Shown here: positions 13,320-19,217 of the stretch, piece after piece | Layout: each line of letters opens with the position of its first letter | How positions within the stretch are numbered: position 1 is the first letter of the stretch | Virus record (IMG/VR): IMGVR_UViG_3300044647_000898 | Coordinates: 1 to 36,183 of that record | DNA length: 36,183 nt | Reading direction: 5' to 3' (one strand) | Source of the DNA: a virus | Notes under the pieces: model-generated | Seen by the model: the letters and a program-made list of their open reading frames with translations, nothing else | What the model was told of the DNA's origin: nothing | Databases searched by the model: none | Made by a program: the position numbers and the translations under genes

Positions 13320-13870
13320 GTGTTTTTGACTGGAACACCGGCCAGCCGTCCATTTTTGGCAACCGGCAGCAAGTTGCCAACATCAGCAAGAAGCAAAGCC
13401 AAGGTACGCGATTCCGCCCTGATCCTGTGCCTACATTGCGCAAGAAGCCAAACCGCGACAACAGCAAGCGCACTGTGCCGCTGGTAAAGCGCATTGATTT
13501 TTTCGAAGTGCGAGCGTACCGCATGACCGGCAAGAGTTGGGCGGAGTGCGCGGAGAAGTTCAAATGTAGCGTGAAGCACATTCATGAGCGGTCTATTTCG
13601 CTCTACCCCGAACTGCGCTCAAAGCACTACGGAAAGCCTGCCGGGAACAAGCCAAAGCCACTGCCGCTGCTCGACATCATTGGCGACATCATGGCGGGAG
13701 AATCTTTGCGCAGCGTGTCGCGCAAGTACGGCATAAGCCATGTGTCGTTGCGCTACCGGCTGATGCAATTGCCGGAAGGCGTGGAAGCGGTACGGGCGGC
13801 GGCGCGTCGGTTTGCCGAGAGCAATGCCAAGCTGAAAGCGGAAGCGAAGAAGCGCCGTGAAGTGCAGTAA
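13316..13870 (+). CDS. Putative DNA-binding protein with two HTH-like motifs
   Basis: A 184-residue, very basic protein. The first about 55 residues are Lys/Arg/Gln-rich and probably disordered. Residues about 64-92 (TGKSWAECAEKFKCSVKHIH) and about 118-150 (GESLRSVSRKYGISHVSLRY) each read as a helix-turn-helix of the type that recognises DNA in transposase or sigma-like proteins. A helical, charged tail follows. The GTG start overlaps the preceding stop (GTGA). A regulatory or replication-accessory role is plausible; the family is not recognised. Confidence 0.7.
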   Translation: MSVFDWNTGQPSIFGNRQQVANISKKQSQGTRFRPDPVPTLRKKPNRDNSKRTVPLVKRIDFFEVRAYRMTGKSWAECAEKFKCSVKHIHERSISLYPELRSKHYGKPAGNKPKPLPLLDIIGDIMAGESLRSVSRKYGISHVSLRYRLMQLPEGVEAVRAAARRFAESNAKLKAEAKKRREVQ

Positions 13871-14060
13871 CTGCGGGCGCGGGATGCGAGAGCCAGCGGG
13901 CTACGTTTCCGGCGCTCCTGTGGGGCCTACGTGCCTTGCGAATCTCGTGGGCAGGGCAGAGGTGCGGCGCAGTCGGAAAACGGCTGTAGTCGCGGTGGAT
14001 CAACCTGATTTATTTGGAGACGAAGATGGAAGACAGAGAACTGTTAGAGATGGCGGCTAA
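13857..14060 (+). CDS. Zinc-ribbon protein with beta-clamp-binding-like motif
   Basis: A 67-residue protein with a GTG start overlapping the previous gene by 14 nt. It opens KCSNCGRGMRE (C3, C6) followed by GAPVGPTCLANL (C26), consistent with a zinc ribbon. After a basic stretch comes VDQPDLFGDED. QPDLF (49-53) matches four of five positions of the bacterial sliding-clamp motif QL[SD]LF. That would let a phage protein dock on host DnaN, which matters for a phage without its own polymerase. The motif is visible; clamp binding is inference. Confidence 0.7.
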   Translation: MKCSNCGRGMREPAGYVSGAPVGPTCLANLVGRAEVRRSRKTAVVAVDQPDLFGDEDGRQRTVRDGG

Positions 14061-14352
14061 GGCTGCGGGGATTGAGTGGTGCGCGTATTACCCAGACAAG
14101 GTTTCCCATTGCGACCTTTGTTTGCAACCGTCCGGACGCCTGTGGAACCCGCTGACGGGTGACGGCGATGCGCTGCGGCTGGCAGTGAAGTTGCGTATCA
14201 ATCTGCATGTCTGCGAATCCGACGCAATGACAACCGCATATGCGGAAGGTGCCATTCAAGGCGCATCCGTCGATTTCATGGACGACCCATACGCCGCAAC
14301 CCGCCGCGCCATCGTCCGCGCTGCCGCTGAAATCGGAAAGGCTATGCCATGA
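14026..14352 (+). CDS. Hypothetical early protein, paralogue of the 7622-7900 product
   Basis: A 108-residue protein starting MEDRELLEMAAKAAG at ATG 14026 with a TTGGAG ribosome site; a TTG 12 nt upstream is not needed. It shares with the minus-strand paralogue the N-terminal helix, WNPLTGDGDALRL and the last 18 residues. It differs by a roughly 20-residue insert with Cys/His residues (CAYYPDKVSHCDLC, about 19-32) that could bind zinc. It overlaps the preceding gene by 35 nt and the next by 4. Function unknown. Confidence 0.8.
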   Translation: MEDRELLEMAAKAAGIEWCAYYPDKVSHCDLCLQPSGRLWNPLTGDGDALRLAVKLRINLHVCESDAMTTAYAEGAIQGASVDFMDDPYAATRRAIVRAAAEIGKAMP

Positions 14353-14353
14353 C
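14296..14353. repeat. Inverted repeat arm, right
   Basis: Partner of 7621-7678: 55 of 58 positions match in inverted orientation, and the last 34 are identical. Two of the three differences are at codon third positions and all are silent or near-silent in the shared C-terminus. Confidence 0.9.
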
Positions 14354-14591
14354 ACAAACCCAGCGTATCGGCAAGCTCCTGCAGCGCAAGCGGGGAGCGA
14401 CATCGATGGAAATCATAACCTGCGGGCCGACTGTAAGCCCGCATAGGCGCTTGTTCGACCTGAAGGCGCAGGGTTGGATCATCACCCGCGTAAAAGTGCC
14501 TGGGGAGCGATACGGGCGGTATCACGGACAGCCGCCGGAGTCGTGCTACTTCACGGCAATGGGACAAGCGCATGCGCGGAAATTGCGGTAA
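14349..14591 (+). CDS. Winged-helix DNA-binding-like protein
   Basis: An 80-residue protein beginning MTQTQRIGKLLQRKRGATSM. Helices about 3-14, 19-26 and 31-42 (SPHRRLFDLKAQGW) are followed by an IITRVKVPGERYGRYHG wing. This is the short winged HTH common in phage early and replication regions. ATG overlaps the upstream stop (ATGA). It likely acts as a small transcription or replication accessory factor. The following 96 nt (14592-14687) contain no supported gene, only the ribosome site GGGAG of the next one. Confidence 0.7.
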   Translation: MTQTQRIGKLLQRKRGATSMEIITCGPTVSPHRRLFDLKAQGWIITRVKVPGERYGRYHGQPPESCYFTAMGQAHARKLR

Positions 14592-14687
14592 ACTTTAGCA
14601 TGAACCCGGCTAGGTGTGGATTGATCCCCGCACTGAAAAGCGAACCCGACGCCTGCCGTAAGTTCTTTTCGGGAGCATCGGACGGCT

Positions 14688-15422
14688 ATGAACTATTACG
14701 AACGCCACATCGGCGACTACCTGAAAGACACGGCGCACCTGTCTTTGCTTGAGCATGGCGTGTACGGCCGCCTGCTGGATGTCTACTACACCCGCGAAGG
14801 CCCGCTGCCTGTCAATCAGGTTGATCGGCTAATCGGTGTCCGCAGCAAAGATGAGCGGGCGGCACTCGCTGCCGTGCTGGATGAGTTTTTTGCTCTGGAC
14901 GGCGATGTGTTGCGGCATCCGCGCTGTGAACGCGAGATAGCCCGTTATCAGGACAAGCAAGAAAAGGCCAAACGCAGTGCCAATGCACGATGGGAAAACA
15001 AGTCACAGCATACCGAACGCAATGCGAACGCAATGCGAACGCATAGCGAAGGCAATGCTCTCCAGACACCAGTAACCAGTAACCAGACACCAGTAACCAT
15101 AAAGAAAGAAGGAGATAGCGGGTCAGCGCAAGCGCAGACACCGCCGCCACCATACCGAGGTGAAGCAAATGAGGCAGAAATTCATCCGAAGGCCAAAGTC
15201 ATGCTGGCGGCAGATTGGGAGCTTCCTGAGCCGTGGGGCGTAGATGCCGAAAACCTTGGATGGCCTGCCAAAAGCATCCTGCACGAAGCGGAGAAGTTCC
15301 GGCAGTTCTACACGGTCGGGAAGGGTGGAGGAACGCGCCGAGGGCTGAAAGGCTGGCGGCAATCATGGTCTAACTGGCTGTCGAACGCTGAAAAGTTCGC
15401 GCCGATTCGGAGGGTTGTATGA
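14688..15422 (+). CDS. DUF1376-type phage replication protein
   Basis: A 244-residue protein. The N-domain (about 1-95) has the DUF1376 pattern: YYERHIGDYLKDTAHLSLLE, then YGRLLDVYYTREGPLP, then a winged-helix-like region. DUF1376 occurs at the start of phage replication initiators and helicase-loader partners. A polar linker (about 96-165) contains the two DNA repeat arrays at 15014-15103. The C-domain (about 195-240) has KFRQFYTVG and RRGLKGWRQSWSNWL, resembling DnaT/initiator C-ends that contact host helicase machinery. With no polymerase or helicase in the genome, this is the best candidate initiator. A GGGAG ribosome site lies before the ATG. Confidence 0.85.
   Translation: MNYYERHIGDYLKDTAHLSLLEHGVYGRLLDVYYTREGPLPVNQVDRLIGVRSKDERAALAAVLDEFFALDGDVLRHPRCEREIARYQDKQEKAKRSANARWENKSQHTERNANAMRTHSEGNALQTPVTSNQTPVTIKKEGDSGSAQAQTPPPPYRGEANEAEIHPKAKVMLAADWELPEPWGVDAENLGWPAKSILHEAEKFRQFYTVGKGGGTRRGLKGWRQSWSNWLSNAEKFAPIRRVV
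15014..15057 (+). repeat. Tandem 11-bp repeat array (candidate origin iterons)
   Basis: Four head-to-tail 11-bp units: CGAACGCAATG (15014), CGAACGCAATG (15025), CGAACGCATAG (15036), CGAAGGCAATG (15047). Eleven is not a multiple of three, so successive units are read in different frames and encode different residues. The repeat is therefore a DNA-level feature. It lies in the linker of the replication gene, as the lambda iterons lie inside gene O. Confidence 0.8.
15062..15103 (+). repeat. Tandem 7-bp repeat array (candidate origin element)
   Basis: Six head-to-tail 7-bp units starting at 15062: CCAGACA, CCAGTAA, CCAGTAA, CCAGACA, CCAGTAA, CCATAAA. It starts 4 nt after the 11-bp array and is followed by a purine/A-rich stretch (AAAGAAAGAAGGAGATAG) that could melt. 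Again the unit is not a multiple of three. Confidence 0.8.
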
Positions 15423-15697
15423 GCTACAAAGCTAGGGCAAAATCGGATGGGTTTGAGGATTCTGGCAATTCGCTGATGTGCCGCGCTGCCGGTTGTCCGT
15501 TGAAATGGTCGGTACAAACGAACGATGTGACTGCATGCAGTTTTCATGCATGGGAGGATGTAAAGCGGTGGCCGATCATCACTGACGACATCTTAAGCGG
15601 CCGTGCCACGCTGAAATCGAGAACAGAAAGCCCGACTGTACGCGACATGAAAACGCGCCTTCGTGGGCATATTGGCAATCTCGGCTCGCAGAACTGA
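15419..15697 (+). CDS. Hypothetical Cys-containing early protein, 92 aa
   Basis: A 92-residue protein starting MSYKARAKSDGFEDSGNSL, with MCRAAGCPLKW (two Cys) and VTACSFHAWEDV (Cys and His) that could form a zinc site at residues about 21-44. I recall proteins with this SGNSLMC opening directly downstream of DUF1376 genes in other Burkholderiales phages. ATG overlaps the replication gene stop. A helper role in replication is possible from position only. Confidence 0.7.
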   Translation: MSYKARAKSDGFEDSGNSLMCRAAGCPLKWSVQTNDVTACSFHAWEDVKRWPIITDDILSGRATLKSRTESPTVRDMKTRLRGHIGNLGSQN

Positions 15698-15707
15698 GGA
15701 CAAGAGC

Positions 15708-15821
15708 ATGACCTACTACGAAGCAATAGCCATCCTCCAGCGCGTGCGTGCTGGCGACAAAAGCCCGACTGTGGCTGAGATTACGCGGGCGCTGCAACTG
15801 ACGGGAGATTTGGAATGGTGA
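15708..15821 (+). CDS. Small early protein, 37 aa
   Basis: Reads MTYYEAIAILQRVRAGD followed by KSPTVAEITRALQLTGDLEW. It is helical and acidic, with a TVAEITRALQLTG segment reminiscent of a helix-turn-helix half. A GAGGACAAGAGC ribosome site lies upstream. The next gene starts inside its last codons (ATG 15815). The compact fit between neighbours supports it. Confidence 0.6.
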   Translation: MTYYEAIAILQRVRAGDKSPTVAEITRALQLTGDLEW

Positions 15822-15961
15822 TCTTGCCGGGAAGCACCCTAGAGCAGCGCATATCCGCACGCATCCAAGAGCGCCGCGACCAGGGACACGCAGAGCATGC
15901 GGAGGCACTCAGGCGGCAGTTTTGGGCGATTTTGGGGCAGTTTTATCGGGGGGTGCAGTGA
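15815..15961 (+). CDS. Small early protein, 48 aa
   Basis: Begins at ATG 15815, 7 nt inside the previous gene, with a GGGAG ribosome site. It reads MVILPGSTLEQRISARIQER, a charged helix, then QFWAILGQFYRGVQ. The stop overlaps the GTG of the acetyltransferase gene. No recognised family. Confidence 0.6.
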   Translation: MVILPGSTLEQRISARIQERRDQGHAEHAEALRRQFWAILGQFYRGVQ

Positions 15962-16410
15962 GCCTGCATGCAATTCCGATGAAGTTAAGCGAGGCCATTG
16001 AGTTTGTGCGCAACTTCCACCGGCACAACAAGCCGCCCGCTGGTGGGCTGTTCGCTGTTGGGGTATCGGATGGGTCTAGGTGCGTCGGCGTGGCGATTGT
16101 GTCGCGTCCTGTGGCCCGCAGGCTTGACGATGGGGCGACGGTAGAGGTTACCCGATGCTGCGTCCATGACGATGCGCCGAAGGGGGCGTGTTCCTTCCTG
16201 TACTCACGGTGTTGGCAAGCTGCGCGGGCGCTGGGGTGGTCAAAACTCATCACCTACACGCTGCAAAGCGAATCGGGCGCGAGTCTGCGCGGCGCAGGCT
16301 GGAAGGTGGTTGCAGAGTTGGCCGGAAGTACAGGCAAGGCTTGGCAGACAAGGCCGGGGCGCGATTGGCAAGAAGTAACGGGGCAGGCCAAACTGAGGTG
16401 GGCAGCATGA
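15958..16410 (+). CDS. XF1762-type GNAT acetyltransferase
   Basis: A 150-residue protein starting with GTG 15958 (GTGA coupling); ATG 15979 is an alternative. It follows the XF1762-like GNAT pattern: an HRHNKPPAGGLFAVGV opening, SRCVGVAIVSRPVARRLDDG, EVTRCCV, CSFLYSRCWQAARALGWSKLITYT (acetyl-CoA-binding helix region), and LRGAGWK. Such proteins lie in the replication/rusA region of many proteobacterial phages; the substrate is unknown. GNAT enzymes transfer acetyl groups from acetyl-CoA to amines, so a host or phage protein or DNA-base target is possible. Confidence 0.8.
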   Translation: MSLHAIPMKLSEAIEFVRNFHRHNKPPAGGLFAVGVSDGSRCVGVAIVSRPVARRLDDGATVEVTRCCVHDDAPKGACSFLYSRCWQAARALGWSKLITYTLQSESGASLRGAGWKVVAELAGSTGKAWQTRPGRDWQEVTGQAKLRWAA

Positions 16411-16784
16411 TTGTCCGCCTACCTTTCCCATCCCCCGCGCTATTCCCGAACCGCAAGAACGGCCAGCACTGGGGCAAAACCGTCGCAGAGCGCACCGCAC
16501 AGCATGAGGCAGGCTATCTACTCACCAAGCAGGCAAAAGGCGACTACACGCCACCTGATGGCCCGATAGCGCTATCCCTGCTGTTCCTCACGCCTGACAA
16601 GCGCAAAAGGGATGCAGACAACATGCTTGCGGCATCCAAGGCGCTGCTAGATGGCATGGCATACGCGCTAGGCATCGATGACAGCAGGTTCCGGCCGATT
16701 CTTGTGGATTGGCAGCATGGGCCGAAAGGCGGGGCACTTGTAGCGGCGGTCGGTGTTGAAATCAGATCAGGGATGAACCTATGA
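16407..16784 (+). CDS. rusA: RusA-type Holliday junction resolvase
   Basis: A 125-residue protein starting MIVRLPFPSPALFPNRKNG, the RusA opening. The catalytic block is LTPDKRKRDADNMLAASKALLDGM, whose Asp residues (in KRDADN and LLDGM) are the metal-binding acids of RusA, followed by GIDDSRF. RusA dimers cut four-way junctions and would resolve recombination or replication branches before packaging. It works downstream of Erf/NinB. ATGA overlaps the acetyltransferase. Confidence 0.93.
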   Translation: MIVRLPFPSPALFPNRKNGQHWGKTVAERTAQHEAGYLLTKQAKGDYTPPDGPIALSLLFLTPDKRKRDADNMLAASKALLDGMAYALGIDDSRFRPILVDWQHGPKGGALVAAVGVEIRSGMNL

Positions 16785-17155
16785 AACGTGACTGCGACAC
16801 CTTAGACGACCTCCTGATTGCATGGCACCAGTGGGCAAAAGGCTACCAGTACGTAAGCGACATTCACGGCTCGCCCATGTTCAACCAAGCCAAAAGCCCG
16901 CGAGGATGGGATGCTGTACAGGACATCGTAGACCACGAAATAGACGCCCCGCGCATGGTTGCCGTCAACTTCCACATCTTTGAGCTTCCATCTGTCCAGT
17001 GCACCGCCATCCAGATCAACGCTCGAAACCTAGCTACGGGTAAAGCAGTCTGGAACAGCGCTAGGCTACCGGCAGACGTAGAGCAGCGGCAGATCATCCT
17101 GCGAGCTGCAAGGAATGCGCTACGGGATAAATTGATGGCGGCTTGCATTCTTTGA
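16781..17155 (+). CDS. Protein in the Q position, 124 aa
   Basis: A 124-residue protein (MKRDCDTLDDLLIAWHQWAK, a central VDHEIDAPRMVAVNFHIFEL, and a C-terminal NARNLATGKAVWNSARLP then helices). I recall the NARNLATG...W...LP block from proteins directly downstream of rusA in Burkholderiales phages, without a characterised function. It is the last early gene before the leader terminator at 17225-17247 and the late operon, where lambdoid phages encode antiterminator Q. No zinc finger or other Q hallmark is visible, so an antiterminator role is only positional inference. Confidence 0.75.
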   Translation: MKRDCDTLDDLLIAWHQWAKGYQYVSDIHGSPMFNQAKSPRGWDAVQDIVDHEIDAPRMVAVNFHIFELPSVQCTAIQINARNLATGKAVWNSARLPADVEQRQIILRAARNALRDKLMAACIL

Positions 17156-17182
17156 GAATCTATGGCATCATCGCCGACAGGT

Positions 17183-17228
17183 GGGCAAGTGCGCCCAAAA
17201 ATTTCTCCTGGTGTGTTGCACCTTGCCC
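17183..17228 (+). promoter_or_regulatory. Possible anti-terminator hairpin in late leader
   Basis: GGGCAAG (17183-17189) is complementary to CTTGCCC (17222-17228), with a small GGTG-TGTTG-CACC hairpin (17210-17222) at the inner end of the loop. The 3' arm shares four bases (17225-17228) with the terminator stem, so the two structures exclude each other. This is the geometry of attenuation or RNA-mediated antitermination. Based on pairing by eye only. Confidence 0.35.
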
Positions 17229-17247
17229 GATTCGTTCGGGCTTTTTT
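17225..17247 (+). terminator. Intrinsic terminator before the late operon
   Basis: Stem GCCCGA (17225-17230) / TCGGGC (17236-17241) with a 5-nt loop, followed by six T (17242-17247). It ends 17 nt before the small terminase ATG, so it must be read through or bypassed for late expression from the early promoter. Confidence 0.8.
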
Positions 17248-17264
17248 CTTCTTAGTGAGGCGAT

Positions 17265-17606
17265 ATGGGAAACCCTGCATCGTCCGCTGGTAACAGCCGT
17301 AAACAGCCGTCAGGCAAGCCATTCCCCAAAGGGGTGAGCGGCAATCCATCTGGACGGCCAAAGCTGCCAGAGGACGTTAAACACGTTCGAGAACTGGCGC
17401 GGCAATACACCAGTTCAGCCATTGAAACGCTGGCAAAGGTGATGGCGACAGGTTCGCCAAATGCTCAGGTGAGTGCTGCCAATGCGCTGATGGATCGCGG
17501 ATGGGGCAAGGCTGAACAACCTATAACCGGCGCTGACGGTAACGCCATCCGGTTTGAGGTATCGGGGCTTTCGTGGCTGTCGCAGAAGATTCAAGACAGA
17601 AACTAG
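17265..17606 (+). CDS. terS: Small terminase-like protein (TerS)
   Basis: A 113-residue protein. The basic, disordered N-terminus contains the FPKGVSGNPSGRP element found in DUF5681-type phage proteins. Helices at about 43-57 and 62-90 (ARQYTSSAIETLAKVMA; AQVSAANALMDRGWG) follow, then a short C-tail. Position immediately before the large terminase, with a 34-nt overlap, identifies it as the DNA-recognition partner. TerS selects the phage genome and stimulates TerL. The sequence it recognises is not apparent. Confidence 0.8.
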   Translation: MGNPASSAGNSRKQPSGKPFPKGVSGNPSGRPKLPEDVKHVRELARQYTSSAIETLAKVMATGSPNAQVSAANALMDRGWGKAEQPITGADGNAIRFEVSGLSWLSQKIQDRN

Positions 17607-18940
17607 GCATCAACGGCTACAAGCCCCGCCAGCCGTTTATAGACTTCCACAACCGGCCCGAGCGATGGGCTGTGCTGGTATGCCATAGGCGGGCAGGCAA
17701 GACTGTTGCTTGTGTTGCGGAGCTTGTGCTGTCGGCGCTGTTCACGCAAAAGCAGGACGCCCGATACGCTTATGTGTGTCCGCAGTTCAACCAGGCTAAA
17801 GACGTTGCATGGATATACGTCAAACGGCTGACGGCAGACATTCCGGGCGTTGAGTACAACGAGAGCGAACTCAGGGCAGACCTGCCTAACGGCTCGCGCA
17901 TCAGGCTGTATGGCGCGGACAACCCCGACAGGCTGCGGGGGCTGTATCTCGATGGCGTGGTGCTGGATGAGTTTGCGGATATGCGCTCCAGCGTGTGGGG
18001 TGAAGTGGTTCGGCCCATGCTGACAGACCGCAAAGGCTGGGCAGTGTTCATCGGTACGCCGAAAGGGCACAACGAGTTCTATGCCGCGTATCACTCTGCG
18101 CTAGAGCGTGACGACTGGTTCACCATGCTCCTGAAGGCCAGCACATCGGGGCTGATTGAAGCGTCAGAGCTTGCGGACGCAGCGCGGGGCATGACTGACG
18201 ACCAGTACGCGCAGGAGTTTGAATGTAGTTTCGAGGCGGCAATTGCTGGTGCGTACTACGCCAAAGAGTTCGACGCATACGGCCATCAGATAACGGATGT
18301 GCCTTATGACAGGGCTGCGCCGGTGTTTACAGCCTGGGACATCGGCTACAGCGACGATACGGCCATCTGGTTCTATCAGGTTGTCAGGGGCGAGATTCAT
18401 GTGATTGACTACTACGCGGCCAACGGGCACGGCGTGGAGCATTACGCGGATTTGCTGGACAGCAAGGCATACAACTACGCGAAGCTAGGCGAAAAGCCAT
18501 TTCTGTGGTTGCCGCATGACGCGAGGGCTAAGACGTTTGCCAGTGGCGGGAAGTCGTCGCAGGAGCAGTTCTTTGCCCGTGGCTATGCAAGCCGCATCGT
18601 GCCGGAATTGAGCCTGCAGGACGGCATCCAAGCCCTTCGCATGGCATTCCCGCGTATGTGGTTTGACAAGACGCAGTGCGCTGAAGGAATAGAAGCGCTC
18701 AAGCTGTACCGCAGGGAGTGGGACAGCGACAAGAAAGTATTCCGGGACAAGCCGCTGCACGATTGGACAAGCCACGCAGCAGATGCGGCCCGGTACATGG
18801 CAATTGCTTGGCAGGCAGAGCGGCCAGCAGAGACAGAGCCGGGGCCAGTGTGGGCAGCGCGAGGCTTGCCCGATGGAACGATCAGAACCGCAACGCTCGA
18901 CCAACTATGGCAGCGCAGCAAGAAACAGGAAAGGATATAG
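17573..18940 (+). CDS. terL: Large terminase subunit (TerL)
   Basis: A 455-residue packaging motor. ATPase: Walker A CHRRAGKT (37-44), Walker B GVVLDEF (D132, E133), coupling motif GTPKG (161-165). RNase-H-like nuclease: AWDIGYSDDT (D256), VIDYY (D279) and HDWTSHAADAARY (D404). All key residues are present. The GTG start lies inside the TerS gene. It cuts concatemers and pumps DNA through the portal encoded downstream. Packaging mode (headful or cos) cannot be decided from the motifs; the contig-end overlap with no obvious long repeat is compatible with headful. Confidence 0.95.
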   Translation: MAVAEDSRQKLGINGYKPRQPFIDFHNRPERWAVLVCHRRAGKTVACVAELVLSALFTQKQDARYAYVCPQFNQAKDVAWIYVKRLTADIPGVEYNESELRADLPNGSRIRLYGADNPDRLRGLYLDGVVLDEFADMRSSVWGEVVRPMLTDRKGWAVFIGTPKGHNEFYAAYHSALERDDWFTMLLKASTSGLIEASELADAARGMTDDQYAQEFECSFEAAIAGAYYAKEFDAYGHQITDVPYDRAAPVFTAWDIGYSDDTAIWFYQVVRGEIHVIDYYAANGHGVEHYADLLDSKAYNYAKLGEKPFLWLPHDARAKTFASGGKSSQEQFFARGYASRIVPELSLQDGIQALRMAFPRMWFDKTQCAEGIEALKLYRREWDSDKKVFRDKPLHDWTSHAADAARYMAIAWQAERPAETEPGPVWAARGLPDGTIRTATLDQLWQRSKKQERI

Positions 18941-18941
18941 C

Positions 18942-19217
18942 ATGGCAGGCATTACACACGAGGCATACAGCGCAGTCCCTTTGGCCGCATCTGGGCTTGC
19001 CAAGTCCGGCGCTGGTGTGCTTGGCGGCATTCTTGTCGGCACTTCGACTTCGCTCACCATCAAAGTGTGGGACAGCCTGACGGCTACCGGTACGGTAATC
19101 CTTGAGACGACTGCAGCGCTGACGGCAGGGCAGTTCCTGCGCATTCCTGCGGCGTTTGCCACGGGGTGTTTTGTCACTATCGGCGGCACTGGCACTGTCA
19201 CGGTGTTTGTCGGGTAA
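18942..19217 (+). CDS. Small structural protein between TerL and portal, 91 aa
   Basis: Starts MAGITHEAYSAVPLAASGLA with an AGGAAAGG ribosome site. It is Gly/Thr/Ala-rich and beta-stranded with no charge clusters, resembling capsid decoration or minor structural proteins of tailed phages. The longer frame from 18783 overlaps TerL and is rejected. The stop overlaps the portal ATG (TAATG). Confidence 0.7.
   Translation: MAGITHEAYSAVPLAASGLAKSGAGVLGGILVGTSTSLTIKVWDSLTATGTVILETTAALTAGQFLRIPAAFATGCFVTIGGTGTVTVFVG

Noticed and set aside
14014-14025. Upstream TTG start for the 14026 gene
   Set aside because: The TTGGAG it lies in serves as the ribosome site for ATG 14026, and the paralogue begins at the equivalent Met.
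14600-14752. 50-codon ORF overlapping the start of the replication gene
   Set aside because: No ribosome site, large overlap with a confident gene and no family resemblance; kept only as a remote possibility.
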